Assembly (NCBI GenBank): GCA_002375985.1
Contig: DFNH01000039.1
Location: forward strand, 1-44,370
Source of the DNA: Firmicutes bacterium UBA3572
GTDB taxonomy: Bacteria; Bacillota; Desulfotomaculia; Desulfotomaculales; Desulforudaceae
Direction of reading: 5' to 3'
Length of the DNA: 44,370 bases
Positions 31,480-39,963 of this stretch are shown piece after piece. The notes beneath the pieces were generated by a model, which saw nothing but the letters and a program-made list of their open reading frames with translations, had not been told where the DNA came from and made no database searches. How positions within the stretch are numbered: position 1 is the first letter of the stretch; each line of letters begins with the position of its first letter. The translations under genes were made by a program, and so were the position numbers.

Positions 31480-33351
31480 ATGAATAAACTAAACAGCATC
31501 AGGGTTAAAGTGATTGTCCTGCTGGCGCTGGCACTGGTAACTTTAATCGTCACCAGCGGCTTTACTTTACACCAGGCCGGACAGATTCAAGAACAGCAGC
31601 TTTACCGGGCTTTAAAAGAAACAGCTGCGGCTAATAGTAAACTGCTGGATAAGGAAATAGAATCGCATTTGGAAATGCTGTACACATGGAGTGCTTCCCC
31701 GGCGCTTAAAGATGAAGACATAAATAACGCGTTAGCACATTTAAAAGCGGTACTCGACAATAAAAAAAGCTACTACATGTTCCACTCCATGGGTCTGGCG
31801 GATGTGGAAGGCCGTGCTACAGAAGCCCTGGGCGGTCAGCAGTTTGATGCAGGGGGCAGTGGCTGGTTTAAGGATATTGCTGCCGGGCGCGAATATGCCG
31901 TTACTCCACCCGCGCCTTGTAAGATTTATGGAGGATTGAAAAGAGTGGTGCTGGCCGTACCGGTAACCAGGGACGGCCAGTTATACCGGGTGCTTTATGC
32001 CCGAATTGCGCTGGAAGATTTGTCGGATTTGGTAGCTCCTATGAAGTACGGGGAAAAAGGGCGGGCTTTTGTGCTGGATGAAAACGGCATTGCGGTTGCT
32101 CACCCCCACGAAGACATGCTGCTGCGGGATTATACCAGGGAAAGTGAGGACGGGGTTATCACGGCAGAGATGGCTGCTGCCGGCCGCCGGGTGATAGAGG
32201 AAAAGTCCGGGTTGGTGGAATACATCTACAGGGGTGTGGATTCCATCCTCAGTTATCATCCCGTACCCAGCACGGGCTGGATTATGGTCACTGCGGCCGA
32301 CCGGAACGAAGTTTTTGCCGAAACAGATGCCCTGACTGCCAAACTGGCGGCAGGGATAGCCGGGGTAGCCCTGATACTGCTGGCCCTGGGTTGGTACGTG
32401 GCCGGCAGGATAACCCGCCCGCTGCAGAACTTGAGCGCTGCTGCCGATAAACTGGCTCAGGGAGATTTGGATAACGAAATTGCAGTGGAAACCAAAGATG
32501 AAACCGGCCAGCTGGCGAGGACCTTTGAAAAAATGCGGCTGAGCCTCAAAGAGTTAATCGGTAATACTGCTCAGGCCAGCGCTAAAGTATCCGATATTGC
32601 TAAATCTCTGGCAAACCAGGCCGAGCAAACCGCAGCGGCAGCGGCTGAAAACGCCTCCAGTGTGACCGAGGTATCCGCCACCGTGGACGCCGTGGCGGAA
32701 AACATCAAAGCAGTGTCCAGCCAGGCTGAAGAAGCCAGCCGGCAGGCCGGGCAGGGGCAGCAAAATATTACTACCGTTAATCAAACCATGCAGGAAATAG
32801 AACAGTCGGTGGGCAAAGTGGCTGTATCGGTGGGCTCGCTGAACCAGTCCATTAAAGAAGTGGAACGGTTTGTAACGGTAATCAACGGCATAGCGGAGCA
32901 GACCAACCTGCTGGCGCTGAACGCGGCCATTGAGGCAGCCCGGGCCGGCGAGGCGGGCAAAGGGTTTGCGGTAGTGGCCGAAGAAGTGCGCAAACTGGCT
33001 GAAAACTCGGCCCAATCGGCGGGAGAAATCAACCGCATCATTGCCGAAATACAGCGACAGTCGGAACAAGCAGCAGTAGATATGGAAGCCGGCCGCGAGA
33101 AGGTAAGCCAGGGTGGTCAGGTAGTGCAACAGGTGAGTCAATCATTTAACAAAATCATTCAGCTGGTGCAGGACTTGAACCGAAAAGCCCAGGACGTAGC
33201 TGCCGCGACTGGTGAGATGGCGGAAGCGGTGCAAAACATAGCCGCCACCACTGAAGAACAGACGGCGTCAATGGAAGAAGTATCTGCTTCGGCTGCTGAA
33301 TTAAACAACACGGCGGCCGAAATGGATAAAATATTGAAAAGATACAGGTAA
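31480..33351 (+). CDS. Methyl-accepting chemotaxis protein with Cache-type sensor
   Basis: A 623-residue transmembrane chemoreceptor. TM1 is residues about 8-28, then an extracytoplasmic dCache-like domain (about 35-280, with YAVTPPAPCKIYGGLKRVVL and LSYHPVPSTGWIMVTAADRN typical of Cache), TM2 (about 288-308), a HAMP region (GRITRPLQNLSAAADKLAQG) and a long signalling domain. The hairpin tip EQTNLLALNAAIEAARAGE is the CheA/CheW contact; flanking coiled coils carry glutamine/glutamate methylation-type sites. The ligand is unknown. Codon use is richer in AAA, GAA and ATA than neighbours, and the gene separates recO from glyQ, which hints at later insertion. Start ATG has AAGGGAG about 11 bases upstream, with the promoter above. 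Confidence 0.95.
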   Translation: MNKLNSIRVKVIVLLALALVTLIVTSGFTLHQAGQIQEQQLYRALKETAAANSKLLDKEIESHLEMLYTWSASPALKDEDINNALAHLKAVLDNKKSYYMFHSMGLADVEGRATEALGGQQFDAGGSGWFKDIAAGREYAVTPPAPCKIYGGLKRVVLAVPVTRDGQLYRVLYARIALEDLSDLVAPMKYGEKGRAFVLDENGIAVAHPHEDMLLRDYTRESEDGVITAEMAAAGRRVIEEKSGLVEYIYRGVDSILSYHPVPSTGWIMVTAADRNEVFAETDALTAKLAAGIAGVALILLALGWYVAGRITRPLQNLSAAADKLAQGDLDNEIAVETKDETGQLARTFEKMRLSLKELIGNTAQASAKVSDIAKSLANQAEQTAAAAAENASSVTEVSATVDAVAENIKAVSSQAEEASRQAGQGQQNITTVNQTMQEIEQSVGKVAVSVGSLNQSIKEVERFVTVINGIAEQTNLLALNAAIEAARAGEAGKGFAVVAEEVRKLAENSAQSAGEINRIIAEIQRQSEQAAVDMEAGREKVSQGGQVVQQVSQSFNKIIQLVQDLNRKAQDVAAATGEMAEAVQNIAATTEEQTASMEEVSASAAELNNTAAEMDKILKRYR

Positions 33352-33545
33352 AAGAGCGCATTGCGAAGCGCGCCAAGGAATCAGGCCGTATCCCGGTGAC
33401 CCGCTCGAACAAGCACTTCCAGAGGGACGGCATAAACCACGCGAACGGACAGGCTACAACAACTCCAACGCCAGTGCCTGGGTGCGCTTGCAACGGGGCA
33501 CTTGAGGCGGAGGATACAGAGCGGTTTGAAAAAGATGGGGTTTGA
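33348..33545 (+). pseudogene. Orphan reading-frame fragment
   Basis: Directly after the chemoreceptor a frame without a start codon reads KERIAKRAKESGRIPVTRSN, then KHFQRDGINHANG. From about 33450 the neighbouring frame reads more protein-like (GYNNSNASAWVRLQRGT) until a TGA. The change of frame and lack of a start or ribosome site suggest a decayed gene end. I do not recognise the family. The rest of the 490-base gap to glyQ holds an imperfect hairpin (33608-33645) and the glyQ promoter. Confidence 0.35.
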
Positions 33546-33741
33546 GCTTGTGCGTTGGCCCTGACGGTAATGCAGGTAAATAGCCGCGGGCCGGCGACGA
33601 CAAAAACAAGACGCCTAACTTAAGAAACCCGATTAGGACGGTCTTGGGCCAGGCCCGGCCGGGAAAATGGTTATTGTCGTATCAGATGTGGGTGTTGCCC
33701 TTCCGAGAGACAAAATCGCTGACAACGCTATTTTGAAAAAC

Positions 33742-33770
33742 TTGACTTTTGGTTCCTTGAGTGATATTTT
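33742..33770 (+). promoter_or_regulatory. Sigma-A promoter of glyQS
   Basis: TTGACT (33742-33747) is 17 bases from TATTTT (33765-33770), about 75 bases before glyQ. The leader is too short for a T-box and lacks its antiterminator motif. Confidence 0.65.
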
Positions 33771-33843
33771 CTCTTGTTCAGGAGTTTGCGTTTAGACCCA
33801 TAGTTCGTAATTGTGTAATTTCTATAACTAACATCTAAAGAAG

Positions 33844-34740
33844 GTGATCGCTCTGCACTTTCAGGACCTGATTCTGACCCTGGACCGTTTCTGGGGGGAG
33901 CGGGGTTGTATCATCCTGCAACCCTATGATGTGGAGAAGGGTGCGGGAACTATGAACCCCGCCACTTTTCTGCGGGTACTGGGCCCCGAACCCTGGAACG
34001 TCGCCTACGTGGAACCGTCCCGCCGACCGACCGACGGCCGCTACGGCGAAAACCCCAACCGGCTCCAGCACTACTACCAGTACCAGGTGATCCTAAAACC
34101 CTCGCCCGACGACGTGATCGACACTTACCTAGACAGCCTGCGGGCGATCGGCATCAACCCGCTGGAACACGATATCCGCCTGGTGGAGGACAACTGGGAG
34201 TCACCCACCCTGGGTGCCTGGGGTCTGGGTTGGGAAGTTTGGCTGGACGGAATGGAGATTACCCAGTTCACTTACTTCCAGCAGTGCGGCGGGTTCGACC
34301 TGAAACCGGTTTCGGCGGAAATTACCTACGGACTGGAACGGCTGGCCCTGTATCTGCAAGGTTGCGACAGTGTATTTGATATCACCTGGACCGAGGGACT
34401 TACTTACCGGGACGTGCATTTCCAGGGTGAGGTAGAACATTCCCGTTACAACTTTGAAATCGCCGACACCGAAATGCTGCACGACCTTTTTGATAGTTAC
34501 GAACGAGAGGCCCAGCGCATTTTGGCACAGGGTCTGGTATTGCCGGCTTACGACTACGTGCTGAAGTGTTCCCACTGTTTTAACTTGTTGGATGCACGCG
34601 GTGCCATCAGTGTTACTGAGCGTACCGGGTACATCGCCCGGGTGCGCGCGCTGGCCCGCGGCTGTGCCCGGGCCTACGTGGCGCAGCGGGAGCAACTCGG
34701 TTTTCCGCTCCTTAGGGGAGGTGCACCCGATGGCGCGTGA
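33844..34740 (+). CDS. glyQ: Glycyl-tRNA synthetase alpha subunit
   Basis: Up to 298 residues, the catalytic subunit of the alpha2beta2 bacterial glycyl-tRNA synthetase. It opens HFQDLILTLDRFWGERGCII, and the landmarks are LQPYDVEKGAGTMNP, FLRVLGPEPWNVAYVEPSRR, RPTDGRYGENPNRLQHYYQ, TQFTYFQQCGGFD and ITYGLERLALYLQG (class II motifs). The start is ambiguous. GTG 33844 lies inside the AAGAAGGTGAT ribosome site. A CTG at 33853 is 6 bases after that site and would give the usual start (M-HFQDLI). glyS overlaps the end by 11 bases. A terminator or T-box is not seen upstream. Confidence 0.96.
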   Translation: MIALHFQDLILTLDRFWGERGCIILQPYDVEKGAGTMNPATFLRVLGPEPWNVAYVEPSRRPTDGRYGENPNRLQHYYQYQVILKPSPDDVIDTYLDSLRAIGINPLEHDIRLVEDNWESPTLGAWGLGWEVWLDGMEITQFTYFQQCGGFDLKPVSAEITYGLERLALYLQGCDSVFDITWTEGLTYRDVHFQGEVEHSRYNFEIADTEMLHDLFDSYEREAQRILAQGLVLPAYDYVLKCSHCFNLLDARGAISVTERTGYIARVRALARGCARAYVAQREQLGFPLLRGGAPDGA

Positions 34741-36805
34741 TTTCGTGCTCGAGATTGGGACCGAGGAAATCCCGGCCCGTTTTCTGCCTCTTGCACTAGA
34801 GGACCTGGCCGCCAAGGCCGGTGATCTTCTGGCAGAATACCGGCTGGCGTACGAGGGGGTGGCGGTGTACGGCACCCCCCGGCGGCTGGCCCTGAGTGTC
34901 CGTAACCTGGCGCCTAGCCAGGCACCCCTGGTCCGGGAAGTGAAGGGACCGCCCCGGAAAGCGGCCTTTGACATCGACGGCAAACCTACTAAGGCGGCGG
35001 TGGGGTTTGCCCGCACCCAGGGCGTAGCCGTAGACGACTTGGTTACGCGGCTGGTAGGCCAGGTGGAGTATGTTTTTGCGGTGCGGGAGGAGACCGGGCG
35101 TCCGGCGGCCGAGGTTTTGGCCGAGCTTTGTCCCCGGTTGATCAGCACCCTGTCTTTTCCGAAATCTATGCGCTGGGGTAGCCTGGATTTCCGGTTTATC
35201 CGCCCGATCCGTTGGCTGCTTTGCCTTTACGGTCCGGAGGTGATCGAATTCGAGACGGCGGGCGTCCGGTCCGGGCGGCATACCTGGGGCCATCGTTTCC
35301 TGGGCGGCGGGCGGTTGCCGGTCCCCGACGCCGGCAGTTGGTTTAAGCTCCTGGAAGAGAACTATGTACTGGTGGATCCGGTGCAGCGCCGGCAGTTGAT
35401 CTGGGATCAGGTGCAAAAGGTGGCCGCCGCGGAAGGTGGCACTGTGGAAGAGGACCCGGAACTCCTGGCGGAGGTGGCCGATCTCCTGGAATATCCCACC
35501 GTTTTTTGTGGGCGCTTTCCGGAGAGCTATCTCGAACTCCCAGAACCGGTGCTGGTGACCCCCATGCGGGAGCACCAGCGGTATTTCCCGGTACGGGGTG
35601 CTAACGGGCGGCTTCTGCCGCGGTTCATCGGTGTACATAACGGTACGCCGGAACATCTAGACCTGGTACGGTCCGGAAATGAAAAGGTGCTCCGGGCTAG
35701 ACTGGCCGATGCCGCCTTTTTCTTCCACGAGGACTTGGCGACACCCTTAACGGAAAGAGGTACTGCTCTCCGGAAGGTGGTTTTCCAGGAGGGCTTGGGT
35801 ACCATGCACGAAAAGGTTGAACGTTTGGTTGCCCTGGTGGGCTATCTGGCCGAAAAACTGGAATTGGACCCTGACGCCCGGCAGCAAGCACTACGGGCGG
35901 CGGCCCTCAGCAAGAACGACCTGGTGACCAACATGGTCTACGAGTTTCCCGAACTCCAGGGAATTATCGGACGGGAGTACGCCCTTCGTGGTGGGGAAGA
36001 CCCGGTGGTGGCCGAAGCGATCCGGGAACAGTATCTGCCGGCTCCGGGTAGAGATGAACTGCCGCGGACGGGGCCAGGGCTGGTGCTGGCGCTGGCCGAC
36101 CGGGCGGACAACCTGGTAGGGGCTTTCGGTCGGGGTATTCAACCTACCGGTTCCCAGGACCCCTATGCCTTGCGCCGCCAAGCTTTGGGCATCTGTTACC
36201 TGGTGCTGGACACGCCGGTTTACCTGGATCTCGAGGACCTGTTCCGGGAGACGCACGCGGCGTACGGTGACCGTTTGACCGTAGGGGTTGACGAGACGGT
36301 GACCGCGCTGATGGAGTTTTTTGGGCAGCGCCTGCGTGGTCTTTTCCAGGATCGGGGTTTGGCCTACGACGTCGTGGAGGCCGTGTTGGCGGCGGGTTAT
36401 ACCGATATACGCGACGCCTGGGAACGGGGAGTGGCACTGTCCGGCTTCCGCGTCCACCCGGCTTTTGAGGATATTTGCACCGCCTTCACCCGGGCTTATA
36501 ACTTGGCCCGAAAAACGAAAAACTTCCGGGTGGCCCCGGCGTTATTTACCGATCCGGCGGAGGATGCCCTGTACCGCGCTTGGCAGGTGGTCCGGGACCG
36601 CGTGATGGACGAGGTCGCCAAACGCCGATATGACCAAGCGCTGGCCGTTTTGGCCGAGCTGCGTGCGCCGGTAGATCGTTTCTTTGACGCGGTGCTGGTG
36701 ATGGTTGATGATCCGGACGTGCGCGCCAACCGCTTGGCGCTGTTAAATCTCATCGTCGGCTTATGTAGCCGTATCGCGGACTTCTCTAAAATCGTAAAGG
36801 GTTAA
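34730..36805 (+). CDS. glyS: Glycyl-tRNA synthetase beta subunit
   Basis: A 691-residue beta subunit, needed for tRNA binding and activity of the alpha2beta2 enzyme. It begins MARDFVLEIGTEEIPARFLP, the family signature, and continues with GTPRRLALSVRNLAPSQ, GPPRKAAFD, TLSFPKSMRWGSLDFRFIRP, REHQRYFPVRGANG, the HD-like region ALSKNDLVTNMVYEFPELQG and a C-terminal DALR-like anticodon domain (FFDAVLVMVDDPDVRANRLA). ATG 34730 has GGGGAGG upstream and overlaps glyQ by 11 bases, so translation is coupled. The region after it carries a duplicated 34-base element upstream of ccpN. No missing parts. Confidence 0.97.
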   Translation: MARDFVLEIGTEEIPARFLPLALEDLAAKAGDLLAEYRLAYEGVAVYGTPRRLALSVRNLAPSQAPLVREVKGPPRKAAFDIDGKPTKAAVGFARTQGVAVDDLVTRLVGQVEYVFAVREETGRPAAEVLAELCPRLISTLSFPKSMRWGSLDFRFIRPIRWLLCLYGPEVIEFETAGVRSGRHTWGHRFLGGGRLPVPDAGSWFKLLEENYVLVDPVQRRQLIWDQVQKVAAAEGGTVEEDPELLAEVADLLEYPTVFCGRFPESYLELPEPVLVTPMREHQRYFPVRGANGRLLPRFIGVHNGTPEHLDLVRSGNEKVLRARLADAAFFFHEDLATPLTERGTALRKVVFQEGLGTMHEKVERLVALVGYLAEKLELDPDARQQALRAAALSKNDLVTNMVYEFPELQGIIGREYALRGGEDPVVAEAIREQYLPAPGRDELPRTGPGLVLALADRADNLVGAFGRGIQPTGSQDPYALRRQALGICYLVLDTPVYLDLEDLFRETHAAYGDRLTVGVDETVTALMEFFGQRLRGLFQDRGLAYDVVEAVLAAGYTDIRDAWERGVALSGFRVHPAFEDICTAFTRAYNLARKTKNFRVAPALFTDPAEDALYRAWQVVRDRVMDEVAKRRYDQALAVLAELRAPVDRFFDAVLVMVDDPDVRANRLALLNLIVGLCSRIADFSKIVKG

Positions 36806-36916
36806 GGTGGCAGAATACAGAAGTCAGCGGTAAATCTGGATTGTGAATGCTGGTTTAGCAGGGCTGCTTGCAGGAAAACGGCCATATAATCTAGTATAAA
36901 GCAAAAATTGTTGTAC

Positions 36917-36990
36917 CCTCAACGGGGTAATGATGCGGCATATTACTCCGGCGTAACCTCAACGGGGTAATGGTGCGGTATATTACTCCG
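36917..36990. repeat. Tandem duplicated palindromic element upstream of ccpN
   Basis: Two 34-base copies (36917-36950 and 36957-36990, period 40) differ at two bases. Each contains GTAAT-(G)-ATG-CGG-CAT-ATTAC or its variant, an inverted repeat. The second ends 18 bases before the ccpN start and abuts its ribosome site (GGGGGAGG). The placement suggests an operator or RNA leader controlling ccpN. Confidence 0.75.
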
Positions 36991-37008
36991 GGGGAGGAAT
37001 GAAAGCAC

Positions 37009-37650
37009 ATGGAATTGACCAAACGACAAGAAGCGATCTTGCAAATTGTCAAGGAAAATGAACCAATTACCAGCGAACAGATTGCCGAACGGCTCTCCCT
37101 GACGCGGGCTACCCTGCGCCCGGACTTGGCTATCTTGACCATGGCCGGGTTGTTGGAGGCTCGTCCCCGCGTGGGGTACTTTTGCAGCGGCAAGTCGCCT
37201 AACCGAATCATTGCTCAGAAGCTGCGCCGGGTAGAGGTGGGTAGCGTGCAGTCTCTCCCGGTGGTGGTACGGGAAGACACTTCCACCCACGACGCGATTG
37301 TGACGATGTTTCTAGAGGACTGCGGGACGCTGTTCGTGGTGGACGGGCACGGGTTTCTGTCGGGTGTCGTTTCGCGTAAGGATCTGCTCAAGCTGAGCAT
37401 CGGCGGTCTCCATGATCTGCAAAAGCTACCAATCGGCGTGGTAATGACCCGGATGCCCAATGTGGTTACCGTGGAGAGCGGCGAGAGTGTTTGGCAGGCC
37501 GCCAAGAAACTGGTCACCCACGAGGTGGATGCGGTGCCGGTGGTACGCCGGGTGACTGCGCCGGACGGCGCCGAGGGCTTGGAAGTTGTGGGTCGCTTTA
37601 GCAAGACCAACATTGTCCGACTGTTTGTGGAACTCGGGGAAAGCACGTAA
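37009..37650 (+). CDS. ccpN: CcpN-type transcriptional repressor with CBS domains
   Basis: A 213-residue regulator: an N-terminal winged HTH (TKRQEAILQIVKENEPITSEQIAERL) and a C-terminal CBS pair (VVREDTSTHDAIVTMFLED and the VMTRMPNVVTVESGESVWQA segment). CcpN of Bacillus represses gluconeogenic genes (gapB, pckA) and the companion downstream gene encodes the regulator of pyruvate-phosphate dikinase, matching B. subtilis yqzB-yqfL. The CBS pair probably senses an adenylate. The start has GGGGGAGG upstream with a 10-base spacing. A duplicated palindrome lies just upstream, likely its own operator. The next gene starts 16 bases after the stop, so the pair is an operon. Confidence 0.9.
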   Translation: MELTKRQEAILQIVKENEPITSEQIAERLSLTRATLRPDLAILTMAGLLEARPRVGYFCSGKSPNRIIAQKLRRVEVGSVQSLPVVVREDTSTHDAIVTMFLEDCGTLFVVDGHGFLSGVVSRKDLLKLSIGGLHDLQKLPIGVVMTRMPNVVTVESGESVWQAAKKLVTHEVDAVPVVRRVTAPDGAEGLEVVGRFSKTNIVRLFVELGEST

Positions 37651-37665
37651 AGGGGGACAAACGCT

Positions 37666-38499
37666 TTGCGTTTCGATGATGCGCGTCCGGTGATTTACAT
37701 TGTTTCCGATTCGATTGGGGAAACGGCCGAGTTGGTAGCCCGGGCGGCTGCCAGCCAGTTCGACCACGGTCGGGTAGAGATCAGGCGCGTTCCGTATCTG
37801 ACCGAGCCGGATGACGTCCGCGAGGTCGTGGAGGAGGCCAGCGGCTTTCCGAGTATGATCGTTTTTACCCTAGTGCTACCCGAACTGCGCGAGGCTTTAC
37901 TCCGGGAGGCCGCAGCGCGGAATATCCAGGCCGTGGACATTATGGGGCCGGTGATGCAGGCGCTGGCCTCCATCAGTAACAGCGCGCCGCGCCTGGAGCC
38001 GGGGCTGATGCGCAAGGTAGACGAGGAATATTTCCGGCGGGTGGAAGCGATCGAGTTTGCGGTTAAGTACGACGACGGCAAGGATCCCCGGGGTATCCTC
38101 CAGGCCGATCTGGTGGTGTTGGGCGTGTCTCGCACCGGCAAAACGCCCCTATGTATGTACCTGGCGCATAAGCGCCTAAAGGCGGCTAACATCCCGTTGG
38201 TACCGGAGGTGGCGCCACCGGAGGAGATTTTCTCCCTGGCGCCCCACCGCTTGATCGGTCTGAACATCGACGCGCGGCAACTGGTGGGTATCCGGCGGGA
38301 GCGGCTCAAAGCGTTGGGACTGCCCCCGGATGCCGGCTACGCCCAGAGCGAACGGGTACTAAAAGAGCTGGACTACGCCCGGAAGATCTTTCAGCGCGCA
38401 GGCGCCTCGGTGATTGACGTCACCAACAAGGCGGTGGAGGAAACGGCCGGCAAGGTTCTGGAGATTTTCTACAGGGGTGAACGGTACCGCTCGGAGTAA
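37666..38499 (+). CDS. yqfL: Pyruvate, phosphate dikinase regulatory protein (DUF299)
   Basis: A 277-residue bifunctional kinase/pyrophosphorylase that inactivates and reactivates PPDK (or PEP synthase) by phosphorylating an active-site threonine. It starts YIVSDSIGETAELVARAA, the P-loop is GVSRTGKTPLCMYLA at about residues 150-164 and the conserved C-terminal Y(A/S)xxE-type region is AGYAQSERVLKELDYARKIF. The start TTG 37666 has AAAGGGGG about 10 bases upstream. It follows ccpN by 16 bases, as in Bacillus. PPDK itself (ppdK) is not in the window. The family is confident; whether it acts on PPDK or PEP synthase is inferred from Firmicute relatives. Confidence 0.95.
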   Translation: MRFDDARPVIYIVSDSIGETAELVARAAASQFDHGRVEIRRVPYLTEPDDVREVVEEASGFPSMIVFTLVLPELREALLREAAARNIQAVDIMGPVMQALASISNSAPRLEPGLMRKVDEEYFRRVEAIEFAVKYDDGKDPRGILQADLVVLGVSRTGKTPLCMYLAHKRLKAANIPLVPEVAPPEEIFSLAPHRLIGLNIDARQLVGIRRERLKALGLPPDAGYAQSERVLKELDYARKIFQRAGASVIDVTNKAVEETAGKVLEIFYRGERYRSE

Positions 38500-38517
38500 G
38501 CGCCTGGAGGTGGGGCT

Positions 38518-39090
38518 TTGGCGGAACTGCGGTTGTTTTGGGCTTTAAATCTCCCCACCGCTCTAAAGGCAGAATTGGCCGTGTTTCAAGACCAATTGAA
38601 AAAAATCTGCCCCGACGCAAAATGGGTGCAGCAGGAAAATCTGCACCTGACGGTGAAGTTTCTGGGTGCGGTTGAGGCTTCCAACCTGGCGGTGCTGACG
38701 CGGACGGTGGCGGAGAACATTGCCGCGTTGAAGCCGTTTTGGTTGGAATTGACGGGTTGGGGGATTTTCGGGCGCCCGGCACGCGTACTCTGGGTCGGCG
38801 TGGGCGGGGACACGGAACAGCTTTGGGAGTTGTGGAAGCGGGTGGAAAAGGCGGTACTACCGCTGGGTTTTGCGGCGGAAAAGAAGGGGTTTTCGCCGCA
38901 CTTGACCCTGGCCCGATTTCGGACGCCCCCGAACCTGGCCGCTTTGCGACAGCAGGCCGATGCCCTCGCGAACGAGAGAAGTTCTTGGGGAGGATTCGTT
39001 GTCGACCGGGTTGACCTAATGCAGAGTACCCTCACCCGGCAGGGGCCCATTTACCGGGTGGTGGCGATGGTTGGTCTGCAGGGATCGTAG
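38518..39090 (+). CDS. thpR: RNA 2',3'-cyclic phosphodiesterase
   Basis: A 190-residue 2H phosphoesterase of the LigT/ThpR family, which opens 2',3'-cyclic phosphate to 2'-phosphate RNA ends and was first known as a 2'-5' RNA ligase. The two catalytic motifs are HLTVKFLG (about residues 43-50) and HLTLARFR (about 126-133), each H-x-T-x. The N-terminus RLFWALNLP is typical. TTG 38518 has GGAGGTGG 4 bases upstream and follows yqfL by 18 bases. It could work with RtcB-like end chemistry in the cell, though the genes are 13 kb apart. No cysteine cluster and no signal peptide. Confidence 0.93.
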   Translation: MAELRLFWALNLPTALKAELAVFQDQLKKICPDAKWVQQENLHLTVKFLGAVEASNLAVLTRTVAENIAALKPFWLELTGWGIFGRPARVLWVGVGGDTEQLWELWKRVEKAVLPLGFAAEKKGFSPHLTLARFRTPPNLAALRQQADALANERSSWGGFVVDRVDLMQSTLTRQGPIYRVVAMVGLQGS

Positions 39091-39254
39091 TCTGGGCTTA
39101 TAGGGGGCCAAAAAGTTTTTCGGAATCAGTACTCTTTCAGGCTGTCTCCGAGTATGGAACGAATGTGGAAATATAGTGGGCTAACTCCGGCAGATGGGAC
39201 GCATTGGGGTGGCTTTGGGGATTTGGAGGTTCGCCTAGGAAGGGATGGGTGCTT

Positions 39255-39875
39255 GTGTTGGTGGTGGCGATTAACGGGAGTCCGCGGAAAGACGGAAATA
39301 CGGCACAAATGTTGAAGGCTGCCTTAGACAAGGCCGACGACCTGGGCGTTGATACAGCCTTCCTGCAGGTTTCGGAAGCGATCAAGGAGTTGAAGGTTCC
39401 TTACTGCATTCATTGCTCCAGTCCCTGTAGGGGCGTCTGCTACGAGGGTACAAAGCTGGAGGAGATGTTTGATCTTTTGCGCCGGGCGGATGGATTGATC
39501 CTGGGCAGTCCGGTCTACTTCGGCACGGTTGCGGCTCCACTTAAGGCTTTTTGGGATAAAACACGCCGGATACGCAAAGAGTTGGCGTTGCTAAACGTGG
39601 TGGGAGGGGCAGTAGCCGTGGGGGGATCCCGTTTTGGAGGGCAAGAGACCACGCTGCGGGCGATGCACGATATGATGCTCACCCAGGGGATGACCCTGGT
39701 GGGAGACGGTCATTTCAGCGGTGACGCCGGACATCATGGTGCTTGTGCGCAGCAACCCGCCGGGGATGACCATCAGGTATTCGAGCGAACACGACTGTTG
39801 GTGCAGCGGGTGGTAGAGGTCGCCCGTGCAACGGCCGATCTCCGCAGGATGAACAGAGTGGCCGTACACGGTTGA
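39255..39875 (+). CDS. Flavodoxin-fold NAD(P)H-dependent FMN reductase, iron-sulfur flavoprotein-like
   Basis: A 206-residue flavodoxin-like protein. The FMN phosphate loop is in INGSPRKDGNT at the N-terminus; GSPVYFGTVAAPLKAFWDKT is the flavin-binding loop and GGSRFGGQETTL the third part. A cysteine cluster CIHCSSPCRGVC follows the first strand; its C-x2-C-x3-C-x3-C spacing resembles iron-sulfur flavoproteins but is not identical to their usual pattern. It may hold a 4Fe-4S cluster. Start choice is uncertain: GTG 39255 is 9 bases after AAGGGA; 39249 is also possible and a longer frame to 39204 is unlikely. A terminator directly follows, so it is a monocistronic unit. Electron partners are unknown. 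Confidence 0.85.
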   Translation: MLVVAINGSPRKDGNTAQMLKAALDKADDLGVDTAFLQVSEAIKELKVPYCIHCSSPCRGVCYEGTKLEEMFDLLRRADGLILGSPVYFGTVAAPLKAFWDKTRRIRKELALLNVVGGAVAVGGSRFGGQETTLRAMHDMMLTQGMTLVGDGHFSGDAGHHGACAQQPAGDDHQVFERTRLLVQRVVEVARATADLRRMNRVAVHG

Positions 39876-39881
39876 TGGACT

Positions 39882-39909
39882 CCCCGGGTCTCTCCGAGCC
39901 CGGGGTTTT
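39882..39909 (+). terminator. Terminator after the flavoprotein gene
   Basis: CCCCGGG (39882-39888) with CCCGGGG (39899-39905), 10-base loop and TTTT, begins 6 bases after the stop codon. It is strong and GC-rich. Confidence 0.85.
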
Positions 39910-39963
39910 CTGTTCCGGACCGGGCTATTCCGGCAGGTGCCTTGCTTTAAGGGGGGGTAGCCG

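Noticed and set aside
33546..33843. T-box leader before glyQS
   Set aside because: No AGGGTGG...ACCGCG antiterminator core or specifier-loop geometry was found in the leader.
39204..39254. Longer N-terminus for the flavoprotein
   Set aside because: The upstream residues (GFGGSPRKGW) look like a chance frame; the FMN loop already starts at the chosen position.
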